Shown here piece by piece: positions 1 through 8,258 of a DNA stretch of 40,797 nt; within the stretch, counting starts at the first letter, position 1; every line of letters begins with the position of its first letter. The notes under the pieces were generated by a model, which saw nothing but the letters and a program-made list of their open reading frames with translations, made no database searches and was not told the DNA's origin. Location of the stretch: contig VBJR01000167.1 in assembly GCA_005880175.1 (NCBI GenBank), positions 9,035 to 49,831 on the forward strand. Reading direction: 5' to 3'. Both the position numbers and the translations under genes were made by a program. The stretch comes from Chloroflexota bacterium (lineage in GTDB: Bacteria; Chloroflexota; Dormibacteria; Dormibacterales; Dormibacteraceae).

Positions 1-613
1 CCAGCGCCTCCTCGGCGGACGCGTGGGCCGGCGCCGGCGGGGCGACGGAGGCCGCCGGCGGCTTCGCCCCGTCCCAGCGCTCGCCGGCGGGGCCGCGGAC
101 CAGGCCGCACGAGGCGATCAGCGGCCGCCACCTGTAGCCGCGCTGGAACGCCAGCTCGGCCTCCGCGATCGGGGGCCGGTGGCGCTCGATCCACGCCTCG
201 ATGAACGCGATCAGCTCATCGGGGGGCCGGGGCGTCGCGGCGTGGGCGACCAGCTCGGCGCGGAGCACGTCCACCTCGGGCGGCGGCTCGAAGTCGGTCC
301 GCTGCCAGCCGGCCGCCCCCGAGTCGCGCACCACCGCCGCGTAGCGCGGGTGCTGGCGCGCGCTGACGACGTGGAGCGTGCCCCGCAGCAGCGTCCCCAT
401 CAGCAGCTCGCGGGCGTCGAGGGCCCGGTACAGGTTGTCCGCCTGGAAGTCCCGGACGCGCGACCAGAGCGCCACAGGCACGGCCGGCCAGTGCTGCGCC
501 TGGATCGCGCCGGTCCGCTCGACCGCCTCACCGGCCGTCGCGTCCATCCGGTCGAGCAGCCCCTGGCGCGCGAGCAGGGCCCGGGTGAGCACGCGGCAGC
601 TGAGGACGTTCAC
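1..613 (-). CDS. Winged-helix DNA-binding domain protein (HTH_42-like), 3' truncated by window edge
   Basis: About 204 codons are open on the minus strand from a GTG at 613 to the left edge, with no stop, so the C-terminal part is missing. The N-terminal pattern resembles the actinobacterial winged-helix family PF06224: an opening LTRALLARQGL, then IQAQHWPAVPVALWSR, then LDARELLMGTLLRGTLHVV. The role in that family is poorly defined: DNA-glycosylase-like or regulatory DNA binding. The GTG overlaps the TGA of the upstream transporter as GTGA, which implies translational coupling and chooses this start. It is the last visible gene of a minus-strand run: secreted hydrolase, MFS exporter, winged-helix protein. 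Family call is from motif recognition; function is uncertain. Confidence 0.75.
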   Translation of the reverse strand, partial: MNVLSCRVLTRALLARQGLLDRMDATAGEAVERTGAIQAQHWPAVPVALWSRVRDFQADNLYRALDARELLMGTLLRGTLHVVSARQHPRYAAVVRDSGAAGWQRTDFEPPPEVDVLRAELVAHAATPRPPDELIAFIEAWIERHRPPIAEAELAFQRGYRWRPLIASCGLVRGPAGERWDGAKPPAASVAPPAPAHASAEEAL

Positions 614-1803
614 GAGGCCTCCGGGGCCGGCGCGGTCGGGCGCAGCCCGGCCAGCGTCGCGAACGCGAGGAAGCCCGCCACGGCCGCCGCCGCGATGACC
701 ACCGCCATCGCGACCGCGGGAGAGCCGAGGCGCAGGCCGGTCAGCGGGGCGACGACGGCGCCGACCGCGAACTGGAGCGCGCCCAGCTGGGCCGACGCCG
801 TGCCCGCCTCGCGCGGGTGCGGCAGCAGGGCGAGCGCCGTGGCGTTGGGCATGATCACGCCCAGGCTCCCGACCACGATCGCCTGGGGCACCAGGAACGC
901 CGCCAGGCCGAGGTCGGCGACGGCGGCGACCAGGAGCAGCGCCGCCCCGGCGCAGGCCAGGCAGCAGCCGGCGATCAGCAGGCGGTGCGGGGAGACGCTC
1001 CGGGTCAGGCGGGCGCTCACCTGCGTCCCGGTGATGATCGCGGCCGCGTTGGCCGCGAACACGAAGCTGAACGCCTGGGCGCTGATCCCGAACTGCGTCT
1101 GGAACACGAACGGCGAGCCCGAGATGTACGCGAACAGCATCGTGAACGTGAACGCCAGCGTCAGCGCGTAGCCCATGAACGGGCGCGAGCCGGTCAGGGC
1201 CCGGAACACGCGGGCCGCCTCGCGCGGGCCGCCCGACCGGCGCAGCGCCGGCGGCAGGCTCTCGGGCAGCCAGGCCGCCACGCTGGCCGCGAGCAGCAGG
1301 CCGATGACGCCGAGCAGGAGGAAGACCCAGCGCCAGGACCCGAACCGGAGGACCTGCGCGCCGAGCACCGGCGCGGCGATGGGTGCGACGCCGGTGACGA
1401 GCATCAGCAGCGAGAAGATCCGGGCCACCTCGCGACCCTCGAAGAGGTCCCTGACGACGGCCCTGGCGATCGCGATGCCGGCGGCGCCGGCCAGGCCCTG
1501 GAGGAAGCGCATGGCGATCAGCAGGCCCAGCGAGGGGGCGGCGCCGGCCGCGACCGACGCGATCGCGTACAGCACGACGCCGTACAGCAGCGGCCGCCGC
1601 CGGCCGAGCGCGTCGCTCGTCGGCCCGGCGACGAGCTGGCCCAGGCCGAGGCCGACCAGGCAGGCCGACACGGTGAGCTGGGCGGCGGAGGCGGGGGCGC
1701 CGAAGTCGGCGCCCAGCCGGGGCAGCGCCGGCAGGTACATGTCGATCGACAGCGGTCCGAACGCCGACAGTCCGCCCAGGACGAAGGCGACGGGCAGCGT
1801 CAG
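610..1803 (-). CDS. Bcr/CflA-type MFS drug efflux transporter
   Basis: Twelve-helix-type MFS transporter of the drug:H+ antiporter-1 kind. Helix 1 ends in the family hallmark SIDMYLPALPRLG, followed by the loop GPTSDALGRRRPLLYG (motif A) and the helix-4/5 region RFLQGLAGAAGIAIARAVVRD. The likely role is export of drugs or small metabolites across the inner membrane. The first ATG, at 1740, lies inside the conserved sequence and would remove most of helix 1. Between the upstream stop (TAG, 1857-1855) and that ATG there is no in-frame ATG, GTG or TTG. I place the start tentatively at a CTG at 1803; an ATC at 1845 is another possibility. The upstream hydrolase is in the same frame, so readthrough of its TAG would give a fusion. 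The 3' end overlaps the winged-helix gene by 4 bp. Confidence 0.8.
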   Translation of the reverse strand: MTLPVAFVLGGLSAFGPLSIDMYLPALPRLGADFGAPASAAQLTVSACLVGLGLGQLVAGPTSDALGRRRPLLYGVVLYAIASVAAGAAPSLGLLIAMRFLQGLAGAAGIAIARAVVRDLFEGREVARIFSLLMLVTGVAPIAAPVLGAQVLRFGSWRWVFLLLGVIGLLLAASVAAWLPESLPPALRRSGGPREAARVFRALTGSRPFMGYALTLAFTFTMLFAYISGSPFVFQTQFGISAQAFSFVFAANAAAIITGTQVSARLTRSVSPHRLLIAGCCLACAGAALLLVAAVADLGLAAFLVPQAIVVGSLGVIMPNATALALLPHPREAGTASAQLGALQFAVGAVVAPLTGLRLGSPAVAMAVVIAAAAVAGFLAFATLAGLRPTAPAPEAS

Positions 1804-1854
1804 GCGTGTTCGCTGGGGGGCGGGAACCTCGACCGGGTCGGCGATGCGCTCAGC

Positions 1855-3378
1855 CTACTGGCAGCGGAGACCCGACGCGGGGGCGGCGCCCCGCAGGAGG
1901 TACGAGTCCACGGCCGCGTCGATGCAGGAGCTGCCCCGGCGGTACGCGGTGTGGCCGTCGCCGTCGTACGTGAGCAGCGTGGCCGAGGAGAGCTGGGAGG
2001 CGAGGGCCTGGGCCCACGCGTACGGCGTGGCCGGGTCCCGGATGGTGCCGACGACCAGGATCGGGGCGGCCCCCGCGGCCGTGATCGTGTGCGGGCGGCC
2101 GGTCGCCCTGACGGGCCAGTAGGCACAGGCCAGGTCGCCCCACGCCAGGCCCGAGCCGAACACCGGCGACGCCTGCGTGTACGACGCCACGCGCGCCTGC
2201 ACCTCGGCCACCGACGCGACGTCGGGCCGGTCCAGGCAGTTGACGGCGTAGTTGGCGGCCAGCTCGTTGGACTGGTAGCGGCCGTCGGGCCCGCGGTCGT
2301 CGTACGAGTCGGCGAGCTGGAGCAGGCCGCGGCCGTCGCCCTGGAGGGCGAGCCGCAGGGCCAGGCGCAGGAACGGCCACGTGCTGTCCGTGTAGAGCGC
2401 GGCGATCATGCCGGTCTCGGCCAGCGCCAGGTCCACGGCGCGGACCCCGTCGCCGCGGATCGGCCGGGCGCGGATCGCCGTCAGCAGCGACTGCACCTGC
2501 GCCTCGGCGGCCGTCGCGTTGCCCGACAGCGGGCAGTCGGAGCGGCTGACGCAGTCCGCCAGGAACGAGCGCAGGGCGAGCTGGATGCCGGCCGCCTGCT
2601 GGAGCCCGAGCTGGTTCGCGTCGAGCCCGGGGTCCAGCGCGCCGTCGAGCACGAGCCGGCCGACCCGCGACGGGAAGAGGTCGGCGTACGTGGCGCCCAG
2701 GAACGTGCCGTACGACTTGCCGAGGTACGTCAGCTTCTCGTCGCCGAGCGCCTGGCGGAGGACGTCCATGTCGCGCGCGGCCTCGACCGTGCTCACGTGC
2801 GGGAGCAGCTTCGCCGAGCGGGCCTGGCACTCGGTGGCGAGCAGCTTCGCCTCGTTCACCACCTGGTCCTGCTCGGCCGGCGTCTGCGGGTCGGGCACGG
2901 TCGCCACGAACGCGTCCATCTGGGGATCGTCGAGGCACTGGACAGGCGCGCTCTGGCCGACGCCGCGCGGGTCGAAGCCGACCAGGTCGTACTGCGCCAG
3001 CAGCGCGGTGCTGACGATCTGCGTCGCGGAGCGCGCGTAGCCGATGCCGCTGCCGCCGGGACCGCCGGGGTTGACCAGCAGCGAGCCCAGGCGGTGGGCC
3101 GAGTCGGTGGCGGGCCGGCGGATGACGGCGATGGCGATGGCGTCCGCGGCCGGGCGGGCGTAGTCCAGCGGCACCTGCAGCGTGCTGCACTGGAAGCCGC
3201 CGCCGCAGTCCCGCCACGCCAGACGCTGGGCGTAGAAGCGGGCCAGGCTGCCGCTCGCGGCCGCGGCGGAGTGGGTGGGGCTCGCCTTCGCCCTTGGCTT
3301 GACCAGCGGGAACAGGTTCACCGAGCAGGCGGAGAGCGCCCAGACGAGAACCAGCGCCGCGACCAGGGACCGTCTCAT
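1855..3378 (-). CDS. Secreted alpha/beta hydrolase lipoprotein with TAP-like C-terminal domain (tripeptidyl aminopeptidase family)
   Basis: 507-residue exported hydrolase, probably a peptidase or esterase of the Streptomyces Slp/TAP type. A signal peptide with lipobox LSAC (Cys18) predicts lipid anchoring outside the membrane. Visible motifs are the oxyanion-region GGPGGSG (about 105-111), nucleophile GKSYG (Ser222), acid RDPATP (Asp about 448) and GDGHTAY (His about 476) in the C-terminal TAP-like domain, so the triad is complete. The start at 3378 is chosen because the signal peptide begins there and GGGGAG lies just upstream; the longer upstream extension is Arg/Cys-rich and unlike a protein. 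The natural C-terminus is followed in the same frame by the MFS gene, suggesting one operon. The 150-bp gap to the plus-strand gene at 3529 should carry divergent promoters. Confidence 0.9.
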   Translation of the reverse strand: MRRSLVAALVLVWALSACSVNLFPLVKPRAKASPTHSAAAASGSLARFYAQRLAWRDCGGGFQCSTLQVPLDYARPAADAIAIAVIRRPATDSAHRLGSLLVNPGGPGGSGIGYARSATQIVSTALLAQYDLVGFDPRGVGQSAPVQCLDDPQMDAFVATVPDPQTPAEQDQVVNEAKLLATECQARSAKLLPHVSTVEAARDMDVLRQALGDEKLTYLGKSYGTFLGATYADLFPSRVGRLVLDGALDPGLDANQLGLQQAAGIQLALRSFLADCVSRSDCPLSGNATAAEAQVQSLLTAIRARPIRGDGVRAVDLALAETGMIAALYTDSTWPFLRLALRLALQGDGRGLLQLADSYDDRGPDGRYQSNELAANYAVNCLDRPDVASVAEVQARVASYTQASPVFGSGLAWGDLACAYWPVRATGRPHTITAAGAAPILVVGTIRDPATPYAWAQALASQLSSATLLTYDGDGHTAYRRGSSCIDAAVDSYLLRGAAPASGLRCQ

Positions 3379-3528
3379 GCGCTCCCCACAGCATGGGGCA
3401 TCGCGCCGGCCTCGTGCGGCGCGCGCGCAACTTCCAATGGATCTCCAAGAGTTCACCGACCGCTTCCTGAGCCCCCGCGCGCAGCGTGGGTCGCAGTCAC
3501 TCTCGGATCACTGTTGCAGGAGGCGAAC

Positions 3529-3777
3529 ATGCCACTCAGACGCAAGCTGCTGCTGCTGGGAGCGCCGGTCGTCGGCGCCGCCGCGGTCGGCGCCGTGGTC
3601 GCGTTCTCGGTGCCGGCCCTCGCGGCCAGCCCGACCCCCAGCCCGGCGGCGAGCTCCAGCCCGTCCACGACGGCGCCCGGGTCGGGCGACCAGGGCACCC
3701 CGGGCACGCCCGGTGCTCAGGGCAGCCAGGGCGCCCAGGGCGGCCAGAGCGGCCAGGGGCGCTGCCCCAACATGTAA
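3529..3777 (+). CDS. Small exported protein with collagen-like Gly-X-Y tract
   Basis: 82-residue protein with a good ribosome site (AGGAGG at 3518-3523, 5 nt before the ATG). It has a basic start (PLRRK), a hydrophobic stretch of about 25 residues and a probable cleavage at ALAA. A Ser/Thr/Pro/Ala linker follows, then seven consecutive Gly-X-Y triplets (GDQ to GGQ) ending in a short tail with one Cys (RCPNM). No enzyme domain is present. The role is unknown: a short collagen-like surface or structural peptide, perhaps dimerising through the Cys, is inference. It stands alone, divergent from the hydrolase gene, and ends just before a strong bidirectional terminator. High-GC low-complexity sequence can mimic Gly-X-Y, but the signal peptide and ribosome site support a real gene. 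Confidence 0.75.
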   Translation: MPLRRKLLLLGAPVVGAAAVGAVVAFSVPALAASPTPSPAASSSPSTTAPGSGDQGTPGTPGAQGSQGAQGGQSGQGRCPNM

Positions 3778-3783
3778 GCGCCT

Positions 3784-3814
3784 GGGCCCCGCCCCGCTTT
3801 TCGGGGCGGGGCCC
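3784..3814. terminator. Bidirectional hairpin terminator
   Basis: Perfect 13-bp stem (GGGCCCCGCCCCG, CTTTT loop, then the reverse complement) between the convergent genes ending at 3777 and 3815. It abuts the stop codon of the minus-strand gene. There is no U-tract on either side, as is usual in high-GC actinomycetes. Confidence 0.75.
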
Positions 3815-4831
3815 TCAGGCCGGCGCGATCCGGTAGATCGTCCCGGTTCCCCAGTCCCCCACCAGCACCCCGCCGCCGCCGCCGGCGACGACCGGCAGCG
3901 GGTTCCGCAGCCCCGACAGGAACGGCGAGACCGACCCGCGGTAGCCGGTGCCCGTCCGGGTCAGCGCCACGCGGAGCACCTTGCCCTTCGCCCATTCGCT
4001 GACGACCGCCGCCGAGCCCACGATCGCCAGGCCGCCGGCGGCCGCGTGCGGGTCGAGGACCGCGGTCGGCGACGGGACCCCGGCGCAGGCGGTGCCGCCC
4101 TGCCCGTGGCAGTCGGGGAAGCGCCAGTCGCTGCCGGATGGCACCAGAGACAGCCAGTCGCCCGGCGTCCGGCTGCCCAGGTCGTCGCGCTGGTTCATCG
4201 TCACGAACAGGTCCGCCCTGCCGGGGAGGAACGTGAGGCCGAAGGGCGCCCGGATGCCGCGCGCGTAGACGCGGAGGTCGCTCCCGTCCGGGTTGAACGA
4301 GACGATCGTCGCCGACCACGGCGAGGTGGGCGTGCAGTGGTCGCACGGCGCGGTGACGCCCATCACGAGCCGGCCGTCGGCGCCCCGCGCCAGGCCGTCG
4401 TTCTCGCTGCCGGCGACCGGGCCGTCGAGGATCGTCCGGCTCTGGGCGAACGCGGCGCCGTCGAAGCCGCCGAACGCGTCCACCCGTCCGAGCGACGCCA
4501 CGTAGAGCCAGTCCCCGACCCAGGCCAGGCCGAGCGGCGTGCGCAGCCCGGTGATCACCCGGACCGGCGCGGCGCCGGGCGCGGCGACGAGGTACACCGA
4601 GTCCTGGCCCTCGCTCGTGTACGACGCCGTCGCCGCCCAGAGCCGGCCGCGCGCGTCCGACGCGAACGCCGAGACCGCGGGGAGGCCGGTCGCGTAGACC
4701 GACGCCCGCGCTCCGGCCGGGCCGCGCAGGCCCGCGCCGATGGCGGTGAGGCCGTCCGCGGCGCCCGTCCGGCCGCCGCAGGCGGCGCCCAGGAGCGCCG
4801 CCGCGGCCAGGACGGCGGCGAGGCATCGCAT
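3815..4831 (-). CDS. Lipoprotein beta-propeller, glucose/sorbosone dehydrogenase-like
   Basis: 338 residues with a lipoprotein signal (LGAAC, Cys18). The body has repeated propeller blades of the soluble PQQ sugar dehydrogenase (GSDH/PF07995) kind: FASDARGRLWAAT, GLRTPLGLAWVGDWLYVA, ENDGLARGADGRLVMGV, GIRAPFGLTFLPG and WLSLVPSGSDWRFPDCHGQ. The family binds PQQ and oxidises aldoses outside the membrane, but many members are of unknown activity. Paired Cys (CDHC; C...C around the WRFPDC loop) suggest disulfides, fitting an exported protein. It ends at the bidirectional terminator. A short GGGAG lies immediately upstream of the ATG. It is probably a single-gene unit; the substrate cannot be told from sequence. 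Confidence 0.8.
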   Translation of the reverse strand: MRCLAAVLAAAALLGAACGGRTGAADGLTAIGAGLRGPAGARASVYATGLPAVSAFASDARGRLWAATASYTSEGQDSVYLVAAPGAAPVRVITGLRTPLGLAWVGDWLYVASLGRVDAFGGFDGAAFAQSRTILDGPVAGSENDGLARGADGRLVMGVTAPCDHCTPTSPWSATIVSFNPDGSDLRVYARGIRAPFGLTFLPGRADLFVTMNQRDDLGSRTPGDWLSLVPSGSDWRFPDCHGQGGTACAGVPSPTAVLDPHAAAGGLAIVGSAAVVSEWAKGKVLRVALTRTGTGYRGSVSPFLSGLRNPLPVVAGGGGGVLVGDWGTGTIYRIAPA

Positions 4832-4877
4832 CGCTCCCAGTCAACGCCCCGAGGCTTGGCGTTGACCGGGAGATCGC

Positions 4878-6089
4878 TCAGGAAACGATCGCCTGGTGCA
4901 CGAGCTGCTGGAGCTGGCCCCGGAAGTTGTACGGGCACTGCATGTGCTGGACCATGAAGATCACGACCATGTCCTCGACCGGGTCGATCCAGAACAGGGT
5001 CGCGGCCGCGCCGCCCCAGTAGTAGTCGCCGGGCGAGGCGATCGTCTGCAGCGCGACCGGGTCGAGGGTCACGGCGAACCCGAGCCCGAACCCGATGCCC
5101 TCGTACGGCTCCGTGCCGAGCCGGCGCAGCGCCAGCGCCCCGAGCGTGGCCCCGCCGGGCAGGTGGTTGCTGGCCATGTAGCGGATCGTCCGCGACCCGA
5201 GGACGCGGGCGCCGTCCAGCTCGCCGCCGCGCCGGAGCATCTCCAGGAAGCGCAGGTAGTCGGGCGTGGTGGAGACCAGGCCGCCGCCGCCGGACTGCAT
5301 GGGCCGCTCGCGGAGGTACGGGCTGGTGGCGGGGTCGTCGAGCAGGGTGAGGGCCTTCTCCGGCTCGCGGTAGTAGTTGGCGGCGAACCGGTCGCGGCTG
5401 GCCTCGGGCACGACGAAGCCGGTGTCGGGCATGCCCAGCGGGTCGAAGATGGTCTCCCGGAGGTAGTCGCCGAACGTGCGGCCCGAGATGACCTCGACCA
5501 GGCGCGCGCAGACGTCCGTGGCGAACGAGTAGTTCCAGCGCGTGCCCGGGTGGAAGCGGAGCGGCAGCCTGGCCAGCCGCAGGGTCAGCTCCTCGAGCGT
5601 CGTGTCGTCGGTGCGCGGGCTGACGTCGGTGTACATGCGGTCCACCGGGTCCTCGGGGTCGAACCCGTAGCTCAGGCCGGACGTGTGCGTGAGCAGGTCA
5701 CGGACGGTCGGCGGCCGCTGGGGCGCGACCACCCGGTCGCCGAAGGACCGGCCCGGCTCGTAGACCTTGATGTCGCGCCACTCGGGGACGAACCGGTGCA
5801 CCGGGTCGGTGAGCTGGAGCAGGCCGCGCTCGTACAGCGTCATGAGGGCGACCGAGGTGATCGGCTTCGTCATCGAGTAGATGCGCCAGATCGTGTCGTC
5901 CCGCACCGGCGTCCCGCGCTCCCGGTCGGCCAGCCCGAACGACCGCGAGTACGCGACCTCGCCGTGACGGGCCACGAGCGCCTGACACCCCGCCACCTTC
6001 CCGGGCTCGACGTACCTGGTGATCAGGTGCTCGCCGATGCGCTCGAGGCGGGCCTCGTCCAATCCGTGGGTCCTGGTCATCGTCTGCAC
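4878..6089 (-). CDS. Serine hydrolase, beta-lactamase class C / EstB family
   Basis: 403 residues, the usual length for this family of penicillin-binding-protein-like esterases. The catalytic motif SxxK is seen as YSMTKPITS (about residues 72-80), the Tyr of the second motif as WNYSFATDV, and the third-motif region near the C-terminus as WGGAAATLFWIDP. Also typical are LLTHTSGLSYGF and FDPLGMPDTGFVVP. There is no signal peptide, so it is probably cytoplasmic, acting as an esterase on small esters or lactams rather than as a true resistance enzyme. The start may be GTG 6089 or ATG 6080; neither has a strong ribosome site. It lies 9 bp downstream of the double-MerR gene on the same strand, so it may be co-transcribed and controlled with it. 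Confidence 0.88.
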   Translation of the reverse strand: MQTMTRTHGLDEARLERIGEHLITRYVEPGKVAGCQALVARHGEVAYSRSFGLADRERGTPVRDDTIWRIYSMTKPITSVALMTLYERGLLQLTDPVHRFVPEWRDIKVYEPGRSFGDRVVAPQRPPTVRDLLTHTSGLSYGFDPEDPVDRMYTDVSPRTDDTTLEELTLRLARLPLRFHPGTRWNYSFATDVCARLVEVISGRTFGDYLRETIFDPLGMPDTGFVVPEASRDRFAANYYREPEKALTLLDDPATSPYLRERPMQSGGGGLVSTTPDYLRFLEMLRRGGELDGARVLGSRTIRYMASNHLPGGATLGALALRRLGTEPYEGIGFGLGFAVTLDPVALQTIASPGDYYWGGAAATLFWIDPVEDMVVIFMVQHMQCPYNFRGQLQQLVHQAIVS

Positions 6090-6098
6090 GGGCAGATG

Positions 6099-6854
6099 CT
6101 ATGCCCCGCCGGGGGCGGGGCGAGCGCGATGCGCGCCCTCGACGTACGCGGCCAGCACGGCGGCGGCCCGCAGCATCGCCAGGCCACGCGCCGTCAGCCG
6201 GTCGTTCCAGCCCTCCAGGGTCGCTTCGAGCGGTTCGACGCCGCCCGCCTCCCGCACCCTCTCCACCAGGGTCGCGACCTGGGCGAGCGGCACGCCGCCC
6301 CGCCGCAGCTGCTGTGCCAACCGCGCGTCCCGTACGTCCGCCTGGTCGTACCTGCGGTAGCCCGTCACCGGGTCCCGCCGCGGCCTGATGATCCCGGCCC
6401 GCTCCCATTTCCGGAGCGTGGCCGGCCGGACCCTGAGCTGTCTGGCCAGGGCTCCGATCAGCAGGGGCCGCCCCGGCCCGCGGTCGTCCCGCCCCTCGGG
6501 CGCCAGCACCCTGAGCGCGCGGTCGACGGCGATCAGCGTCCGGCGGTCCTCGAGCAGCTGCGCATGGCTCTCGTCGAGCAGGTGCAGCGCGGCCGGGATG
6601 CGCCCCTCGTTGAGCGCGGACATGATCGCCGTGGCCGCCTGGTGGCCGTGCGCCGGCGCCAGGGCGAGGAACGCCCGCAGCGCCGCGGCGTGTCCCTCGC
6701 GATAGACGCGGTACCCGGACTCGGTTCGGTCGGCGGGCGGCAGGATGCCCTGTTCCTCGTAGTTCCTGACCGCCTGCGTCGAGAGGCCGTGTTCCCGCGC
6801 CAGGTCCACCGGGCGCAGCCGGCCGCTCCCATCGATTGAGGCTTTGTGAGTCAT
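6099..6854 (-). CDS. TioE-like transcriptional regulator with two MerR-type HTH domains
   Basis: 251 residues from the ATG at 6854. The N-terminal half carries a MerR-type helix-turn-helix (RPVDLAREHGLSTQAVRNYE, then GYRVY). A second HTH lies in the C-terminal half (IGALARQLRVRPATLRKWE, then TGYRRY). This two-MerR layout matches the actinobacterial TioE family, named after a gene next to thiocoraline biosynthesis. Such proteins bind promoters with long spacers and respond to drugs or other small ligands. A TTG further up (6896) would add 14 residues unlike the family, so 6854 is preferred, although it lacks a clear ribosome site. The gene is divergent from an erythromycin esterase, its likely target, and precedes the serine hydrolase. 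Confidence 0.85.
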   Translation of the reverse strand: MTHKASIDGSGRLRPVDLAREHGLSTQAVRNYEEQGILPPADRTESGYRVYREGHAAALRAFLALAPAHGHQAATAIMSALNEGRIPAALHLLDESHAQLLEDRRTLIAVDRALRVLAPEGRDDRGPGRPLLIGALARQLRVRPATLRKWERAGIIRPRRDPVTGYRRYDQADVRDARLAQQLRRGGVPLAQVATLVERVREAGGVEPLEATLEGWNDRLTARGLAMLRAAAVLAAYVEGAHRARPAPGGA

Positions 6855-6945
6855 ATGCGGTGCGGAAGTGACGAAAACTTTCAAGAATTGGTTCAACGAT
6901 ATGGTAAAGGGGATTGTCAGCCACCCTTAGACGAGGTGCTTCGTC
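6855..6945. promoter_or_regulatory. Divergent AT-rich promoter region between double-MerR regulator and erythromycin esterase
   Basis: A 91-bp stretch much richer in A/T than its surroundings. It contains TTCAA at 6880-6884 and again at 6892-6896 (12-bp period) and a -10-like TATGGT at 6900-6905. It is a plausible operator/promoter for both genes. No convincing -35 at normal spacing was found, which would fit MerR control of a long-spacer promoter, but this is inference. Confidence 0.5.
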
Positions 6946-8211
6946 ATGACAGATAGCCCACTCCAGGAGGCCGGCTGGGCCTTCGAGGCCGGCTCGGGCG
7001 CAGGCGTCGGCGACGCGGTGTCGAACCTCCTCCGCTCCCTGAGCTCGCCACCCCGACTGCTCGGGTTCGGCGAGCCGATGCACGCCGAGGACACCTTCTT
7101 GCGCCTGCGGAACCAGGCCTTCCAGCACCTGGTCGAGCACCACGGCTACCGCTCGATCGCCATCGAGAGCCACTGCCTGGCCGGCTTCATCGCCGACGGC
7201 TACGTCGCCGGCGCGCCGGGCGACATCGGAGAGGTGACGCGCACCGGCATCACCCACGACTTCGGGAAGATGCCGGCGAACCGCGAGCTCATCGAGTGGA
7301 TGCGCGAGCACAACCGCGGTCGCGGGCCGGCCGAGCGCCTGCGCTTCTACGGGTTCGACGCCCCCATGGAGACGATGAGCACCGACAGCCCGCGCGCGGC
7401 GCTCACCGCGCTTCGCCACTACCTGGCCAGCCACCTGCCCGCGAGCAAGCTCCCGCCGAGCGCCGCCGCGATGGACGAGCTGCTCGGCGACGATGCCCGC
7501 TGGACCAACGACCAGGCCAACATGGATCCCTCGCAGTCCTTCGGCGGCTCGGAGGAGGCAGGCCGGCTCCGGCACATCGTGGACGACCTGGAAGGCGCGA
7601 TGGCGGCCGAGACCCCGCGGCTCGTCGCGGGGAGCTCACCCGACGAGTGGTGGATGGCGCACCTCCACGCGCAGGCTGCCCGCGGGCTGCTGCGGTATCA
7701 CGCGGCCATCGCCGACACCTCTCCGGTGCGCGTCGAGCGGGCATTCGCGCTCCGCGACGCGTTCATGGCCGACAACCTGAAGCTCATCTCCGCTCGCGAG
7801 GAGGAACGCGGCCCCACGCTCGTGTTCGCGCACAACGCCCATCTGCAGCGCGCGATGAGCTCGTGGCGGGGTTGGGGCCATTCGGTGGAGTGGTGGTCCG
7901 GCGGCGCCATCGTAGGCGCCGAGGCCGGGGAACGGTACGCGTTCCTGCCCACGGCCCTGGGGTCGGCGCCCGGCCACGGCCTGGGCGAGCCGGCCGCCGG
8001 CACGCTGGAGGGAGAGCTGTGGGAGCTCGCCGGGTCCCATGTGCTGGAGTCCGCGCGCCTGCGGGCGGTCCTCGCCCGTCGCGGCCACGCGCTGACGCCG
8101 CGGTCCGACGAGGCGACCAACCGGAGCTACTTCCCGCTGGACCCGGCCCAGCTCCCCGACATGGCCGGGATCCTCTTCGTCAGGACGATCCAGCCGGTGC
8201 CGGTGGGCTGA
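6946..8211 (+). CDS. Erythromycin esterase family protein
   Basis: 421 residues. The family pattern is visible from the N-terminus: LLGFGEPMHAEDTFLRLRNQ (the GExxH site, His being the proposed general base), YRSIAIESH, the IEWMREHN region, RLRFYGFDAP and VFAHNAHLQR. Family members such as EreA and EreB hydrolyse the macrolactone ring of erythromycin; many chromosomal homologues have unknown substrates, so macrolide resistance is only a possibility. The ATG has GAGGTG about 8 nt upstream. The divergent double-MerR gene is the obvious candidate regulator, together suggesting a ligand-inducible detoxification unit. The gene ends at a strong hairpin. Confidence 0.87.
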   Translation: MTDSPLQEAGWAFEAGSGAGVGDAVSNLLRSLSSPPRLLGFGEPMHAEDTFLRLRNQAFQHLVEHHGYRSIAIESHCLAGFIADGYVAGAPGDIGEVTRTGITHDFGKMPANRELIEWMREHNRGRGPAERLRFYGFDAPMETMSTDSPRAALTALRHYLASHLPASKLPPSAAAMDELLGDDARWTNDQANMDPSQSFGGSEEAGRLRHIVDDLEGAMAAETPRLVAGSSPDEWWMAHLHAQAARGLLRYHAAIADTSPVRVERAFALRDAFMADNLKLISAREEERGPTLVFAHNAHLQRAMSSWRGWGHSVEWWSGGAIVGAEAGERYAFLPTALGSAPGHGLGEPAAGTLEGELWELAGSHVLESARLRAVLARRGHALTPRSDEATNRSYFPLDPAQLPDMAGILFVRTIQPVPVG

Positions 8212-8220
8212 GGTTCCGCG

Positions 8221-8252
8221 CCGGCCCCTCCCCCGCGACGGGGAGGGGCCGG
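8221..8252. terminator. Hairpin terminator between convergent genes
   Basis: Perfect 13-bp stem CCGGCCCCTCCCC with a 6-nt loop. It lies between the erythromycin esterase stop (8211) and the stop of the minus-strand permease (8259), so it can serve both directions. Confidence 0.75.
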
Positions 8253-8258
8253 CCGGGC

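Noticed and set aside
817..3777. 986-codon plus-strand open frame
   Set aside because: Antisense to the MFS and hydrolase genes; Arg/Gly/Gln/Asp-rich shadow caused by high GC, with no domain or signal.
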